DNA of 64,000 nucleotides from Streptomyces sp. Edi2 (GCF_040253635.1 NZ_JBEJGX010000003.1:2914001-2978000), one strand, 5' to 3'; shown: positions 16,522-28,056, counted from the stretch's first letter. Made by a program: numbers and translations. The notes: generated by a model not told the origin, from the letters alone.

Positions 16522-17976
16522 CTACGCCAGCGCCGCCTTCATCATGGCCCGCGCGGTCGGCGCCGCCAGCCCGTTGCCGGAGACCTCGTTGCGGGCGGCA
16601 TGCCCGTCCTCGACCATCACGGCCACCGCCACCCGGTGCCCCTTGCCGTCCTCGGCGTAGGAGACGAACCAGGCGTAGGGCGTACCGCTGTTGTCGACAC
16701 CGTGCTGGGCGGTGCCCGTCTTGCCGCCGACGGTCAGTCCGCCGATCTTCGCGCCGGACCCGGTGCCCTTGTCCACGACCGTCTGCATCGCCGACTTCAG
16801 CTGCTGGGCCGTGTGCGCCGACACGGCCTTCCCGTCGCCGTACGCCGCCGGCCCGAAGTCCTGGACGGTGTTGCCGCCGCCGTCGGTCAGCTTGTCGACC
16901 ATCTGCGGCTTCTTGAGCTCGCCGCCGTTCGCGAGGGCCGAGGAGACCATCGCCATCTGCAGCGGGGTCGCCTGGTCGTCGAACTGGCCGATCCCGGACA
17001 GCGCGGTCTGTGCCTCGTCCATGTCGGAGGGGTAGACGCTCTTGCCGGCCCGCACCGGGGTGTCCACCTTCTCGTCGTTGAAGCCGAACTTCTCGGCCTG
17101 CGCCTTCACCTTGTCCTTGCCCAGGTCGACGGCCATCTTCGCGAAGACGGTGTTGCAGGAGTACTGGAGCGCGGTGCGGATGTCCGCGTTCTTGCAGGGT
17201 GCGGCCCGGTTCTCGTTGCTGAGCTTGGTGCGGGTGTGCGGGAGCGTGTACGGGTCGGGGCTGTGCGTGGGCTCGTCCACCGAGGAGTACAGACCGTTCT
17301 CCAGCGCGGCCGCGGCGACCACCAGCTTGAAGGTGGAGCCGGGCGGCAGCGGCTGCCGCAGCGCCCGGTTGACCTCGGGGTGGTCCGGGTCGGCGGACAT
17401 CCGCTTCCAGGCCTTCTGGTCGGCCCCGTCGGACCCCGCGAACTTCGCCGGGTCGTACGAGGGGGTGCTGACCATGCCCAGGACCCGCCCCGTGGCCGGG
17501 TCCATGGCGACCGCGGCGCCCTTCTTGCCGTCCAGCGCCCGGTAGCCGGCCTTCTGCACCGCGGGGTCGACGGTGGTGGCCACGTCGCCGCCCTTGGCCC
17601 GGGTGCGGGTCAGCGCGTCGGCGGGGCTCTGCAGCCGGCTGTCGGAGCCGTCGAGGAGGTCGCCGTAAAGGCTCTCCAGCTGGTTGTGGCCGAAGATCTG
17701 CGAGGTGAAGCCGGTGACCGGGGCGTAGAGGCTGCCGTCCCGGTAGGTCCGCTTGTACTTGAGCGTGGAGGAGGTGGCGGCGGAGCCGGTCACGGGCTCG
17801 CCGCCGACGAGGATGTTGCCCAGCGGCGCCGCGTACTTGCCGATCGCCACCCGCGGATTGTGCGGGTCCTCCTTGTACTCGCCGGCCTTTGCGCCCTGGA
17901 TCCAGGTGGCCCAGCCCATCAGCGCGACGATGAGTGCCAGGCAGAAGATCGAGGCCCGGCGCAGGGGCTTGTTCAT
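16522..17976 (-). CDS. pbpA: PbpA-type class B penicillin-binding protein
   Basis: This 484-aa protein begins MNKPLRRASIFCLALIVALM, a single membrane anchor, with GAGGAG 10 bases upstream. The transpeptidase domain has S-T-F-K in PPGSTFKLVV, S-C-N in YSCNTVFAK and K-T-G in GGKTGTAQH. Size and N-terminus match actinobacterial PbpA, a cell-wall transpeptidase usually paired with an FtsW/RodA-like protein near pknB; here it stands alone upstream of folC. It should cross-link peptidoglycan during septation or hyphal growth. The ORF is open upstream to 18129, but that extension is Pro/Arg-rich and lacks family similarity. Confidence 0.92.
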   Translation of the reverse strand: MNKPLRRASIFCLALIVALMGWATWIQGAKAGEYKEDPHNPRVAIGKYAAPLGNILVGGEPVTGSAATSSTLKYKRTYRDGSLYAPVTGFTSQIFGHNQLESLYGDLLDGSDSRLQSPADALTRTRAKGGDVATTVDPAVQKAGYRALDGKKGAAVAMDPATGRVLGMVSTPSYDPAKFAGSDGADQKAWKRMSADPDHPEVNRALRQPLPPGSTFKLVVAAAALENGLYSSVDEPTHSPDPYTLPHTRTKLSNENRAAPCKNADIRTALQYSCNTVFAKMAVDLGKDKVKAQAEKFGFNDEKVDTPVRAGKSVYPSDMDEAQTALSGIGQFDDQATPLQMAMVSSALANGGELKKPQMVDKLTDGGGNTVQDFGPAAYGDGKAVSAHTAQQLKSAMQTVVDKGTGSGAKIGGLTVGGKTGTAQHGVDNSGTPYAWFVSYAEDGKGHRVAVAVMVEDGHAARNEVSGNGLAAPTARAMMKAALA

Positions 17977-18187
17977 GGGGCGCGGCTCCTCGGTGGTGGA
18001 CGGGCGGTGGTGCCGGTATTCCGGTCCACCGTGCCCGGGCTTTATGAGAGCGCGATGAGAACCGGCCGGATCGGGCGCCCGGGACAACGTCCCGCCGCCT
18101 TTCGCCCTCTTCGACGGCGGGCTGTGCACGCCCCCGGGATCAAGATCATCACAACGTGGCGCACAGGAAGGCTGGAGCTGAGGACGG

Positions 18188-19423
18188 GTGCCGGCAATCA
18201 GTCAGCGGATGCATTTGGTACTGCTCAGCGCCTGGACGGTGCTGTGGTTCGTCGTCGTCGAACCACACGGCGGCTTCTCCTGGCACTATCTGCGCACCGG
18301 CGGCGAACTGATCTACCAGGGCGGCGCGGGCGACGGCTCCGGCGGGCTGAACCTCTACGCGCACCACCCCGAGCTGCAGATGGGCCCGCTCAGCTTTCTG
18401 ACGGCGGGCCTGTTCAACCCCTTCCCCGAGGCCACCGGGCAGTTCCTGGCCGCGGCGCTGATGTCGCTGCTCGGCCTGGTCATCGTGGTGCTGGCGGGCC
18501 GCAGCGCCGCCCACCACTTCCTGGGCACCGGCACCAACCACCAGCGGCTGCGGCAGCGCGTACTGATCGCCGGGCTGGCCTTCATCCCCATGTGGACCGA
18601 GGTCGCGGTCCGCTTCGGGCATCTCGACGACGTCCTCGCGCTGTTCTTCACCGCCCTCGCGGTACGCGCCCTCACCCGCGGCAATGCCGCGCTCACCGGT
18701 GCCTGCCTGGCCCTGGCGATGGATTCCAAACCCACCGCGCTGGCCTTCCTCCCCCTACTGCTCGCCCTGCCGAGGGAGAAGTGGCTGCGCGCCGGGGTGT
18801 GGTGCGCCGGCCTGGTCGCCTTCGCGTGGCTGCCGTTCTTCCTCGGCGACTCGCAGTCCTTCGCCGCGGCGAAGTTCGCCATCCCCAACCATCCGGCGTC
18901 CGCGCTGCGCTGGCTGGGCGTCGGCGACCCCGAGACCCCGGGCTGGGACCGCCCCGCCCAGGCCGCCCTCGGCCTGACACTGGGCTCGATAGCCGTGTGG
19001 CGGGGGCGCTGGGCGGCGGTGGTGCTGCTCGGTGCCAACGCCCGCATCGTCCTCGACCCCAGCGTCTACACGTACTACACCGCGTCGGTGCTGCTCGGCA
19101 CCCTGCTGTGGGACGTGATCGGCCAGCGCCGGCTGGTCCCCTGGTGGAGCTGGCTGGCCCTGCTGATCCTCTACGGCAGTGTCTTCGCCGTCCCCGACAA
19201 CGCCGCCCGGGGCCTGATCCGTCTGGCGTTCGTGGCCGTCTCGACGGCGTACGTCCTGCTCTGGCCGGTGCGCGAGCGGGGCCGGCGGGGGCCGGGACGG
19301 CGCAGGCCCCCCGCCCGTACGGACGAGGGGCCTGCGCACAACGGTCCCGAGGGCCGCCCGGATCCCGGACCGTGGCCGGGACCCCCGACTACGCCTGGGG
19401 CAGGGCCGCCAGCTGCGCGGTGA
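18188..19423 (+). CDS. Polytopic membrane protein, glycosyltransferase-87-like
   Basis: This 411-aa protein has a GTG start; GGAG and GAGGAC lie upstream. About nine hydrophobic helices are seen, with an extracytoplasmic N-terminal loop ([13 protein letters not shown]) and a conserved-looking [21 protein letters not shown] reminiscent of polyprenyl-phosphate-dependent GT-C mannosyltransferases (GT87/DUF2029 type). The acceptor is unknown. The C-terminal 50 or so residues are Pro/Gly/Arg-rich, and their DNA contains a strong hairpin and overlaps the end of the convergent valS by 35 bases. The family-like part ends near VLLWPVRER, so the true C-terminus may be shorter in relatives. Confidence 0.75.
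   Translation: MPAISQRMHLVLLSAWTVLWFVVVEPHGGFSWHYLRTGGELIYQGGAGDGSGGLNLYAHHPELQMGPLSFLTAGLFNPFPEATGQFLAAALMSLLGLVIVVLAGRSAAHHFLGTGTNHQRLRQRVLIAGLAFIPMWTEVAVRFGHLDDVLALFFTALAVRALTRGNAALTGACLALAMDSKPTALAFLPLLLALPREKWLRAGVWCAGLVAFAWLPFFLGDSQSFAAAKFAIPNHPASALRWLGVGDPETPGWDRPAQAALGLTLGSIAVWRGRWAAVVLLGANARIVLDPSVYTYYTASVLLGTLLWDVIGQRRLVPWWSWLALLILYGSVFAVPDNAARGLIRLAFVAVSTAYVLLWPVRERGRRGPGRRRPPARTDEGPAHNGPEGRPDPGPWPGPPTTPGAGPPAAR
19300..19337. terminator. Hairpin near the convergent ends of the membrane glycosyltransferase gene and valS
   Basis: Perfect 11-bp arms GCGCAGGCCCC (19300-19310) and GGGGCCTGCGC (19327-19337) flank a 16-base loop. For valS it lies about 50 bases past the stop codon. For the plus-strand gene it falls inside the last coding segment. 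Confidence 0.6.
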
Positions 19424-22010
19424 TCCGGACGATGTCCGCCTCCGCGGCCTCCAGCCGGCCGCGGATCTTCTCCACGACCTTCTCCGGCGCCTTGGCGAGG
19501 AACGCCTCGTTGCCGAGCTTGGCGGTGGCCTGCGCCTTCTCCTTCTCGGCGGCGCCCAGGTCCTTCGTCAGCCGCTTGCGCTCGGCCTCGACGTCGATCG
19601 CACCGGACAGGTCCAGCGCGACCGTCGCACCCGCGACCGGCAGCGACGCGGTGGCGCTGAAGTCGTCACCGGCCGGCTGGAGCCGCAGCAGCGACCGCAT
19701 CGCGGCCTCGTGCGCGGCCAGTGCCGTACCGGACAGCTCCAGCTGCGCCGGGACCTTCTGGCCGGGCTGCAGCCCCTGGTCGGAGCGGAAGCGGCGGACC
19801 TCGGTCACCACCTGCTGGACGGTCTCGATCTCCCGCTCGGCGGCGGCGTCACGGAAGCCGGAATCGGACGGCCACTCGGCGATGACGACCGACTCCCGGC
19901 CGGTCAGCGTCGTCCACAGGGTCTCGGTGACGAACGGGACGACCGGGTGCAGCAGCCGCAGCGTGACGTCCAGGACCTCGCCCAGCACCCGGCGCGAGGC
20001 GTCCGCGGCCGGGCCGCCCGCCATGAACGTGGTCTTGGACAGCTCGACGTACCAGTCGAAGACCTCGTCCCAGGCGAAGTGGAAGAGGGTGTCCGACAGC
20101 TTCGCGAACTGGTAGTCGTCGTAGTACCCGTCGACCTCGGCGACGACCGAGTTCAGCCGGGACAGGATCCACCGGTCGGTCGCCGACAGCTGCTCGGCGG
20201 GCGGGAGTTCGCCCTCCACCGTCGCACCGTTCATCAGCGCGAAGCGGGTGGCGTTCCAGATCTTGTTGGCGAAGTTACGGGAGCCCTGGACCCAGTCCTC
20301 GCCGATCGGGACGTCGACACCGGGGTTGGCGCCACGGGCGAGCGTGAACCGGACGGCGTCGGAGCCGTAGGCGTCCATCCAGTCCAGCGGATTGACCGCG
20401 TTCCCGAAGGACTTCGACATCTTCTTGCCGAACTGGTCGCGGACCATGCCGTGCAGCGCGATGGTGTGGAACGGCGGGGTGCCGTCCATCGCGTACAGCC
20501 CGAACATCATCATCCGGGCGACCCAGAAGAAGAGGATGTCGTAGCCGGTGACCAGGACGGCGTTCGGGTAGAACTTCCCGACGCTCGGGGTCTGCTCGGG
20601 CCAGCCGAGCGTGGAGAACGGCCACAGCCCGGAGGAGAACCAGGTGTCCAGGACGTCGGTGTCCTGCGTCCAGCCCTCGCCGGTGGGCGCCTCGTCGTCC
20701 GGTCCGACGCAGACGACCTCGCCGTTCGGCCCGTACCAGACGGGGATGCGGTGGCCCCACCACAGCTGCCGCGAGATGCACCAGTCGTGGAGGTTGTCGA
20801 CCCAGCCGAAGTAGCGGGACTCCATCTCCTTGGGGTGGATCGCGACCTTGCCGTCACGGACCGCGTCCCCCGCGGCCTGCGCCAGCGGGCCGACCTTGAC
20901 CCACCACTGCATCGACAGCCGCGGCTCGATGGTGGTCTTGCAGCGCGAGCAGTGGCCGACGGAGTGGGTGTACGGGCGCTTCTCGGCGACGATCCGGCCC
21001 TCGGCGCGCAGCGCGCCGACGATCGCGGACCGGGCCTCGAAGCGGTCCAGGCCCTGGAAGGGGCCGTGCGCGGTGATCACGCCGCGCTCGTCGAGGACGG
21101 CGAGGTTGCGCAGGTCGTGCCGGCGCCCGATCTCGAAGTCGTTGGGGTCGTGCGCCGGGGTGACCTTGACCGCGCCGGTGCCGAACTCCGGGTCGACGTG
21201 CTCGTCGGCGACGACCGGGATCCGGCGGCCGGTCAGCGGCAACTCGATCTCGGTGCCGATGAGATGGGCGTAGCGCTCGTCGTCCGGGTGGACCGCGACC
21301 GCGGTGTCGCCGAGCATCGTCTCGGCCCGCGTCGTCGCCACGACGATGGAGGAGTCGCCCTCGCCGTACCGGATCGAGACCAGCTCGCCGTCGTCGTCCT
21401 GGTACTCCACCTCGATGTCCGAGATGGCGGTCAGACAGCGCGGGCACCAGTTGATGATGCGCTCGGCGCGGTAGATCAACTCGTCGTCGTAGAGCCGCTT
21501 GAAGATCGTCTGGACGGCCTTGGACAGGCCCTCGTCCATGGTGAAGCGCTCGCGCGACCAGGCGACGCCGTCGCCGAGCCGGCGCATCTGGCCGGAGATC
21601 TGGCCGCCGGACTCGTTCTTCCACTGCCAGACCCGCTCGACGAACGCCTCACGGCCCAGGTCGTGCCGGGAGACGCCCTCCTTGGCGAGCTCGCGCTCGA
21701 CGACGTTCTGGGTGGCGATACCGGCGTGGTCCATGCCCGGCTGCCACAGGGTCTCGTAACCCTGCATGCGCTTGCGGCGCGTGAGGGCGTCGATCAGCGT
21801 GTGCTCGAAGGCGTGCCCCAGGTGCAGGGAGCCGGTGACGTTCGGCGGCGGGATGACGATGGTGTACGGGGGCTTGTCGCTCTTCTCGTCCGCCTCGAAG
21901 TAACCCCGCTCTACCCAGCGCTCGTACAGCGGCCCCTCTACATCGGCCGGCGTGTACTGAGTCGGCAGTTCGGGGGCGCTGTGGTTGCTCTGCTGAGTGT
22001 TCTCGGTCAC
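19389..22010 (-). CDS. valS: Valyl-tRNA synthetase
   Basis: This 873-aa class I aminoacyl-tRNA synthetase begins with a GTG ([18 protein letters not shown]). The HIGH motif appears as HLGH in [17 protein letters not shown] and the KMSKS motif as [16 protein letters not shown]. An editing domain lies between them ([39 protein letters not shown]). The C-terminal ValS coiled-coil arm ends [20 protein letters not shown] and onward. It charges tRNA-Val and hydrolyses mis-attached threonine. The frame is open upstream to 22124, but the GTG at 22010 gives the expected start. No T-box leader is visible in the 150 bases shared with the divergent gene. Confidence 0.97.
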   Translation of the reverse strand: MTENTQQSNHSAPELPTQYTPADVEGPLYERWVERGYFEADEKSDKPPYTIVIPPPNVTGSLHLGHAFEHTLIDALTRRKRMQGYETLWQPGMDHAGIATQNVVERELAKEGVSRHDLGREAFVERVWQWKNESGGQISGQMRRLGDGVAWSRERFTMDEGLSKAVQTIFKRLYDDELIYRAERIINWCPRCLTAISDIEVEYQDDDGELVSIRYGEGDSSIVVATTRAETMLGDTAVAVHPDDERYAHLIGTEIELPLTGRRIPVVADEHVDPEFGTGAVKVTPAHDPNDFEIGRRHDLRNLAVLDERGVITAHGPFQGLDRFEARSAIVGALRAEGRIVAEKRPYTHSVGHCSRCKTTIEPRLSMQWWVKVGPLAQAAGDAVRDGKVAIHPKEMESRYFGWVDNLHDWCISRQLWWGHRIPVWYGPNGEVVCVGPDDEAPTGEGWTQDTDVLDTWFSSGLWPFSTLGWPEQTPSVGKFYPNAVLVTGYDILFFWVARMMMFGLYAMDGTPPFHTIALHGMVRDQFGKKMSKSFGNAVNPLDWMDAYGSDAVRFTLARGANPGVDVPIGEDWVQGSRNFANKIWNATRFALMNGATVEGELPPAEQLSATDRWILSRLNSVVAEVDGYYDDYQFAKLSDTLFHFAWDEVFDWYVELSKTTFMAGGPAADASRRVLGEVLDVTLRLLHPVVPFVTETLWTTLTGRESVVIAEWPSDSGFRDAAAEREIETVQQVVTEVRRFRSDQGLQPGQKVPAQLELSGTALAAHEAAMRSLLRLQPAGDDFSATASLPVAGATVALDLSGAIDVEAERKRLTKDLGAAEKEKAQATAKLGNEAFLAKAPEKVVEKIRGRLEAAEADIVRITAQLAALPQA

Positions 22011-22160
22011 GACGCACAGTGTACGGGCGCGGATGTCGCAGCTTCGAACCGGTTTCGCCCCCGGGGCACCGGCTGTCAGCGGCGTCGTACAGGATGTCGG
22101 AAGCGTATAAACATCACGCAGCACTCAACTGGCTTCAGTTGTCACGAGGGGAACCGCTCC

Positions 22161-23117
22161 ATGAGCTTCAACCAGCCGCCTCCCGGCCCGTACGGCCAGC
22201 AGCCCCAGCAGCCCGGCCCGTACGGCCAGCCGCAGCAGCCGCCGGCCCCTCAGCCGGGCTACGGCTACCCGCAGCAGGGCGGCCAGGTCCCGGGGCAGCA
22301 ACAGGGCTACGGCTACCCGCAGCAGGCCCCGCAGCAGGGCTACGGGTACCCCCAGCAGGGCGGCCAGCAGCCCGGCTACGGCCAGCAGGCTCCGTACGGC
22401 GGCCAGCAGACCCCCTACGGCACGATCCCGCAGGGCGCTCCGGAGAGCGGTGGCAACGGCAAGAAGATCGGCCTGATCGTCGGCGCGGTCGCGGTCGTCG
22501 CGGCGATCGGCGTGGGGGCGTACTTCGCGTTCGGGTCGGGCGGGGATGTGACGCCGTACACGATCTCGTTGCCGGACAAGCTGCTGAGCGGGCAGTTCGA
22601 GAAAGTGCAGCAACCCGGCAGGTCGGGGGGCGCCGAGGACTTCACCAACGACAAGGAAGCCAAGGCGCTGGGCATCACGAACGCCAAGGGCGTCAGCTCC
22701 AGCTACAAGAGCGGCGGCGGGCTGCAGCTGACGGTCAGCGGCGTGTACGGCAGCGTCGCCGACCCGAGCGGAACCGTGGGCCAGGTGTTCGCCAAGGTGG
22801 ACGAGGGTCAGAAGAAGACCTTCGAGAGCAAGGGCGCCAAGATCGAGGACGTCACGCCGACCACCTCCTACTCGCCGAGCGACTTCGACGGGTCCGTGAT
22901 GAAGTGCCGGACCCAGAAGATCACGATCTCGCAGGGCGGCGTGAGCGTGCCCGTCACCCTCTCCACCTGCGTCTGGGGCGACAGCAGCGCCATCGGCGTC
23001 GTCCAGGCCGCGGCCGCGCCCTCCCCCACCGGTGGCACCACCACCACGGCGCCCGGCGCGGAGGAGCTCTCCGAGAAGACCGCCAAGATCCGCAACGAGG
23101 TCCGCAAGGAGAAGTAG
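22161..23117 (+). CDS. Membrane-anchored protein with Pro/Gln/Tyr/Gly-rich repeat N-terminus
   Basis: The 318-aa protein starts MSFNQPPPGPYGQQPQQPGP with AGGGGAA upstream. Residues 1-90 or so are repeats of the type GYGYPQQ and PYGQQ, a cytosolic disordered segment common in actinobacterial single-pass proteins. One transmembrane helix follows (KKIGLIVGAVAVVAAIGVGAYFAF), then an extracytoplasmic domain (PYTISLPDKLLSGQFEKV, two Cys in MKCRTQK and STCVWGD) and a Thr/Pro tail ending AEELSEKTAKIRNEVRKEK. No enzyme motif is recognised. It is divergent from valS; upstream, CAACTG and CAGTTG arms (22126-22141) form a small palindrome that could be regulatory. Confidence 0.8.
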   Translation: MSFNQPPPGPYGQQPQQPGPYGQPQQPPAPQPGYGYPQQGGQVPGQQQGYGYPQQAPQQGYGYPQQGGQQPGYGQQAPYGGQQTPYGTIPQGAPESGGNGKKIGLIVGAVAVVAAIGVGAYFAFGSGGDVTPYTISLPDKLLSGQFEKVQQPGRSGGAEDFTNDKEAKALGITNAKGVSSSYKSGGGLQLTVSGVYGSVADPSGTVGQVFAKVDEGQKKTFESKGAKIEDVTPTTSYSPSDFDGSVMKCRTQKITISQGGVSVPVTLSTCVWGDSSAIGVVQAAAAPSPTGGTTTTAPGAEELSEKTAKIRNEVRKEK

Positions 23118-23204
23118 CCCACGGCCGCCGCGTACGGAATACACCGGCTGCTAGCTTGATCGGCGACCGACTCACGACATTTCACATACAGGGGGAGAGT
23201 CGCC

Positions 23205-23489
23205 ATGCGCAATGCGCTGCGTCGCCTGGCAGCGGCAACCGGAGTGCTGGTGGCGGGAGCCGCGCTTCCGCTCGTCGTCACCGCGCCGGCCCAGGCCAGC
23301 ACCGGGGACTGCACGGCCTACTTGAGCAGCAAGGGCTACATCGTGGGCAACAGGGTGCTTGCCGTGTGCGAGGACTGGGCGGCAAGCCCGACGGGCGCGA
23401 CTCCGCCCCTCCCGTGCATGAAGCCTTTGCACAGCCTCGGCGTCAAGTGGTCCCACGCCGAGGCAGCCTGCAACCGCGCGCAGTCCTGA
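23205..23489 (+). CDS. Small secreted four-cysteine protein
   Basis: A 94-aa protein with a strong GGGGAGAG ribosome site before ATG. A Sec signal peptide is clear (MRNALRRLAAATGVLVAGAA, hydrophobic core to LPLVVTAPAQA, cleavage after AQA). The mature part of about 63 residues, STGDCTAYLSSKGYIVGNRV and onward, has four cysteines (GDC, AVC, LPC, AAC), enough for two disulfides. No family with known activity is recognised; it resembles small Streptomyces exported proteins. It is followed by a very strong terminator and preceded by TAGCTT (about 50 bases upstream) as a possible -10 box. Confidence 0.8.
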   Translation: MRNALRRLAAATGVLVAGAALPLVVTAPAQASTGDCTAYLSSKGYIVGNRVLAVCEDWAASPTGATPPLPCMKPLHSLGVKWSHAEAACNRAQS

Positions 23490-23504
23490 CCCGGCTCGGC
23501 AAAG

Positions 23505-23546
23505 ACGCCACCGCCCGGCAGCGTTCCCGCTGCCGGGCGGTGGCGT
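23505..23546. terminator. Perfect 19-bp stem terminator between small secreted gene and clpX
   Basis: Arms ACGCCACCGCCCGGCAGCG (23505-23523) and CGCTGCCGGGCGGTGGCGT (23528-23546) with loop TTCC. It sits 15 bases after the secreted-protein stop codon and 25 bases beyond the clpX stop codon, so it can serve both convergent genes. Confidence 0.85.
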
Positions 23547-23571
23547 ATCGGTGATCCGCTACGGCCGCGCC

Positions 23572-24855
<1,284 letters not shown>

Positions 24856-24946
24856 GAGGTGCTTCCCCTTCGCCTGGGATCCGTATTGCTCCACGGACCC
24901 GGGTGCTTGCCTATCGACGGTACCTTGCCGGGCCCCCCGTTCGGGC

Positions 24947-24995
24947 CCCCCTTGGACCGACTCGGTTCACTCGATCCGATTCCGGTCCAAGGGGG
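24947..24995 (-). terminator. Inverted repeat between clpP2 and clpX
   Basis: CCCCCTTGGACC (24947-24958) and GGTCCAAGGGGG (24984-24995) form a perfect 12-bp stem around a 25-base loop. It could terminate the clpP1-clpP2 transcript or attenuate read-through into clpX. Confidence 0.5.
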
Positions 24996-25024
24996 CAGCG
25001 CTCCGGCTCACTTCGCGAAGATCG

Positions 25025-25702
25025 TCAGCCGATGGCGACGGACGACTTGCGGGTCGAGACGATCTGGTCGACCAGACCGTACTCCAGGGACTCCTCGGCG
25101 GTCAGAATCTTGTCACGCTCGATATCGTCACGGATCTTCTCGACCGGGGTGGAGGAGTGCTTGGCCAGCAGGTCCTCCAGCTGCGAACGCATCCGCAGGA
25201 TCTCGTTGGCGGCGATCTCCAGGTCGGAGACCTGGCCGCGGCCGGTCTCGCTGTAGGGCTGGTGGATCAGCACACGGGCGTTGGGCAGCGCCATCCGCTT
25301 GCCGGGGGTGCCGGCGGCGAGCAGCACGGCCGCGGCGGAGGCCGCCTGGCCCATGCAGACCGTCTGGATGTCCGGCTTCACGAACTGCATCGTGTCGTAG
25401 ATGGCCGTGAGCGCCGTGAAGGAGCCGCCCGGGCTGTTGATGTAGATCGAGATGTCCCGGTCCGGGTCCATCGACTCCAGGCACAGCAGCTGCGCCATGA
25501 CGTCGTTGGCCGAGGCGTCGTCGATCTGCACGCCGAGGAAGATCACGCGCTCCTCGAACAGCTTCGCGTACGGGTCGTACTCGCGCACGCCCTGCGAGGT
25601 GCGCTCGACGAAGCGCGGGACGATGTAGCGGGACTCGGCGCGCGGGCCGGAAAACTCGGACTCCGCGCCCTGGTAGAGGCCGCTGCCGGGGTAGTTGTTC
25701 AT
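25025..25702 (-). CDS. clpP2: ATP-dependent Clp protease proteolytic subunit ClpP2
   Basis: This 225-aa serine peptidase starts [17 protein letters not shown]. Catalytic Ser lies in [16 protein letters not shown] and His in [11 protein letters not shown]; the Asp lies in the [25 protein letters not shown] core of the fold. Adjacency to clpX and the N-terminus [22 protein letters not shown] match Streptomyces ClpP2. ClpP1 and ClpP2 form a mixed tetradecamer in actinobacteria. Earlier in-frame starts (GTG 4 codons upstream, another at 25732) exist; the ATG has GGTGA at suitable spacing. It starts 65 bases after clpP1 ends, so it belongs to the same operon. Confidence 0.95.
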   Translation of the reverse strand: MNNYPGSGLYQGAESEFSGPRAESRYIVPRFVERTSQGVREYDPYAKLFEERVIFLGVQIDDASANDVMAQLLCLESMDPDRDISIYINSPGGSFTALTAIYDTMQFVKPDIQTVCMGQAASAAAVLLAAGTPGKRMALPNARVLIHQPYSETGRGQVSDLEIAANEILRMRSQLEDLLAKHSSTPVEKIRDDIERDKILTAEESLEYGLVDQIVSTRKSSVAIG

Positions 25703-25767
25703 CGTGGTGTTCACCGTCCTGGTGGCGATCAAGTGGGGTGGGGGCTGAAAGGCGAGTAATACGGGGC

Positions 25768-26382
25768 TCAGGCCCCGGTGCCGCCCCCGCCCGGAACGCC
25801 GGCGGCGGAGGTCATCACATCGTCGATGAGGCCGTACTCCTTGGCCTCATCGGCGGAGAACCAGCGGTCGCGGTCGGAGTCCTGGGTGATCCGCTCGACG
25901 GTCTGACCGGTGTGGAAGGCCGTCAGCTCCGCCATCCGCTTCTTGGTGTGCAGCAGCCGCTCGGCGTGGATCTTGATGTCCGACGCGGAACCCGCCAGGC
26001 CCGCGGAGGGCTGGTGGATGAGGATCTCGGCGTTGGGCAGCGCGAAGCGCTTGCCCGGGGTGCCGGCGCTCAGCAGGAACTGTCCCATGGAGGCGGCGAG
26101 GCCCATCGCGATCGTCACCACGTCGTTCTTGATGTACTGCATGGTGTCGTAGATCGCCAACCCGGCCGAGATCGAGCCGCCCGGGGAGTTGATGTAGAGG
26201 AAGATGTCCTTGTCCGGGTCCGCGGCGAGGAGAAGCAGCTGCGCGGTGATCTTGTTGGCGATGTCGTCGTCGACCGGCTGGCCGAGGAAGATGATCCGCT
26301 CGCCGAGCAGCCGGTTGTAGACCTGGTCGCCGAGGCCACCGAAGGTCGGCTCAGCGGCGGCGGAAGGCATCGGGATCGTCAC
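25768..26382 (-). CDS. clpP1: ATP-dependent Clp protease proteolytic subunit ClpP1
   Basis: This 204-aa protein has a GTG start ([20 protein letters not shown]) with AGGTGG upstream; an ATG four codons later is the alternative. Catalytic Ser is in [15 protein letters not shown] and His in [11 protein letters not shown]. The core [20 protein letters not shown] is typical of Streptomyces ClpP1. It forms the proteolytic chamber with ClpP2. It is first in the clpP1-clpP2 operon, and 170 bases upstream lies a ClgR-box-like site, in line with the known ClgR activation of this operon. Confidence 0.95.
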   Translation of the reverse strand: MTIPMPSAAAEPTFGGLGDQVYNRLLGERIIFLGQPVDDDIANKITAQLLLLAADPDKDIFLYINSPGGSISAGLAIYDTMQYIKNDVVTIAMGLAASMGQFLLSAGTPGKRFALPNAEILIHQPSAGLAGSASDIKIHAERLLHTKKRMAELTAFHTGQTVERITQDSDRDRWFSADEAKEYGLIDDVMTSAAGVPGGGGTGA

Positions 26383-26551
26383 GTGTCCACCTGCTCGTTG
26401 TCGGACGGCTCCAGGCCGTCTCAGCGTCGTCTGCTGGGGCGTGGGGAGGCGGCGCCGTGTGTGGGCCCGGCGCGGTTTCAGGGACTCCCCTGCCCTCGTA
26501 TCTACGGACCCTAACGCGCAGGTCGGACAACGCCATCCCGCATCGATAACT

Positions 26552-26568
26552 GTTCGCTGTGAGCGCAG
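26552..26568. promoter_or_regulatory. Candidate ClgR box upstream of clpP1
   Basis: GTTCGCTGTGAGCGCAG resembles the ClgR operator (GTTCGC half site facing GCGAAC). The left half is perfect; the right half has changes in its last bases. It overlaps a second palindrome, GTGAGC-GCAG-GCTCAC (26559-26574). It is placed between the tig terminator and clpP1, as expected for ClgR activation of clpP1-clpP2. Confidence 0.5.
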
Positions 26569-26584
26569 GCTCACGGGGTGGTAC

Positions 26585-26630
26585 GACCACGGGCCCGAAC
26601 ACGCGGACGTGCGTGTTCGGGCCCGTGATC
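26585..26630 (-). terminator. Terminator downstream of tig
   Basis: Nearly perfect 20-bp arms (26585-26604 and 26611-26630, cores CGGGCCCGAACACGC and GCGTGTTCGGGCCCG) around the loop GGACGT, 38 bases past the tig stop codon. Confidence 0.85.
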
Positions 26631-26667
26631 AGAGAACTGCGCGCAGGCGCAGGGCGGCGTCCGGGGC

Positions 26668-28056
26668 TCAGGCCTCGGGCTTCTCCTCCGCGCCCTCCGC
26701 CTCGGCCTCGGCGTCGGTGACCTCGACGGTCTCGGCGGTCTCGTCCTCGTCGTCGAGCTCGATGACCTCGCCGTTGCTGTCCTTGACCGTGGCGGCCTCG
26801 ACGACGACCGCGAGGGCCTTGCCGCGGGCGACCTCACCGACGAGCATCGGCACCTGGCCGCCCTCGACGACGGCCTGGGCGAACTGGTCGGGGGACATAC
26901 CGGAGGACTGCGCGCGGCGCATGAGGTGCTCGGTGAGCTCCTCCTGGCTGACGTTCAGCTTCTCCTTGTTGACCAGCTCATCCAGGATGAACTGGGTCTT
27001 GATGCCCTTCTCGGCCTGCTCCTTGGTCTCGGCGTCGAACTCTTCCTCGGTCTTGCCCTGGATCTCCAGGTACTTCGCGAGGTCGAGGCCCATCTGGCCG
27101 AGCTGGTGGTTGACCAGGTTGTGCTTGCGGGTCTCCATCTCGTCCGCGAGCAGCTTCTCCGGCATCGGCACCTCGACGAGCTTCAGCAGCTCGTCCAGGA
27201 CCTTCTCCTGAGCCTGAGTGGCCTGGTCGTACTTCTTCATCTGCTCAAGGCGCTTGCGGCTGTCCGCGCGCAGGTCCTCGAGGGTGTCGAACTCGCTCGC
27301 CAGCTGGGCGAAGTCGTCGTCCAGCCCGGGCAGTTCGCGGGACTTGACCTCGGTCACCTCGACCGTGACCTCGGCCTCCTTGCCCTCGGCGGAGCCGCCC
27401 TTGAGCTCGGAGGTGAAGGTGACGCTGTTGCCGGCCTCCACGCCGGTGACGGCCTCGTCGATGCCGTCGAGGAGCTCGCCGGAGCCGACGGTGTACGAGA
27501 CACCCTCGGCGACGCCGTCCTCCAGCACCTCGCCGTCCACCTTGGCCTCGAGGTTCAGCGTCAGGACGTCGCCGTCCTGGGCCGCGCGCTCGACCGGGCT
27601 GGTCGTCGCGAAGCGCTCACGCAGCTGCTCGACGGACTTGTCCACGTCCTCGTCCGACACCTCGACGGCGTCGACCTCGACCTCGATGCCGGAGTAGTCC
27701 GGGATCTCGAGGGCGGGGCGGATGTCGACCTCGGCGGTGAAGGCCAGCAGCTCGCCGTCCTTCAGCTCGGTGATGTCGACCTCGGGCTGGCCGAGGACGT
27801 TGAGCTCACCCTCGTTGACCGCTTCGGTGTAGAACTTCGGGAGCGCGTCGTTGACGGCCTCCTCCAGCACGGCGCCACGGCCGAACCGCTGGTCGATGAC
27901 CCGGGCCGGGATCTTGCCCTGGCGGAAGCCCTTCACCGTGACCTGCTGGTTGATCTTTTTGTACGCCGCGTCGAGGCTGGGCTTGAGCTCCTCGAAGGGC
28001 ACCTCGACAGTGAGCCGAACCCGAGTCGGGTTCAGGGTCTCCACGGCGCTCTTCAC
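26668..28056 (-). CDS. tig: Trigger factor (ribosome-associated chaperone and prolyl isomerase)
   Basis: This 462-aa protein has a GTG start ([20 protein letters not shown]) with AAGGAGAC at ideal spacing. The N-terminal ribosome-binding domain carries the signature [18 protein letters not shown] central FKBP-type isomerase domain follows ([40 protein letters not shown]), then the helical chaperone domain. The C-terminus is a long acidic tail ([17 protein letters not shown] and onward) usual in actinobacteria. It shields nascent chains at the ribosome exit. It lies upstream of clpP1, as in many bacteria, but with its own terminator. The frame stays open to 28515 across tRNA-Pro, which is not coding. 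Confidence 0.96.
   Translation of the reverse strand: MKSAVETLNPTRVRLTVEVPFEELKPSLDAAYKKINQQVTVKGFRQGKIPARVIDQRFGRGAVLEEAVNDALPKFYTEAVNEGELNVLGQPEVDITELKDGELLAFTAEVDIRPALEIPDYSGIEVEVDAVEVSDEDVDKSVEQLRERFATTSPVERAAQDGDVLTLNLEAKVDGEVLEDGVAEGVSYTVGSGELLDGIDEAVTGVEAGNSVTFTSELKGGSAEGKEAEVTVEVTEVKSRELPGLDDDFAQLASEFDTLEDLRADSRKRLEQMKKYDQATQAQEKVLDELLKLVEVPMPEKLLADEMETRKHNLVNHQLGQMGLDLAKYLEIQGKTEEEFDAETKEQAEKGIKTQFILDELVNKEKLNVSQEELTEHLMRRAQSSGMSPDQFAQAVVEGGQVPMLVGEVARGKALAVVVEAATVKDSNGEVIELDDEDETAETVEVTDAEAEAEGAEEKPEA

Noticed and set aside
22011..22160. T-box leader upstream of valS
   Set aside because: The 150-base region lacks the conserved T-box antiterminator bulge and has no terminator hairpin before the valS start.
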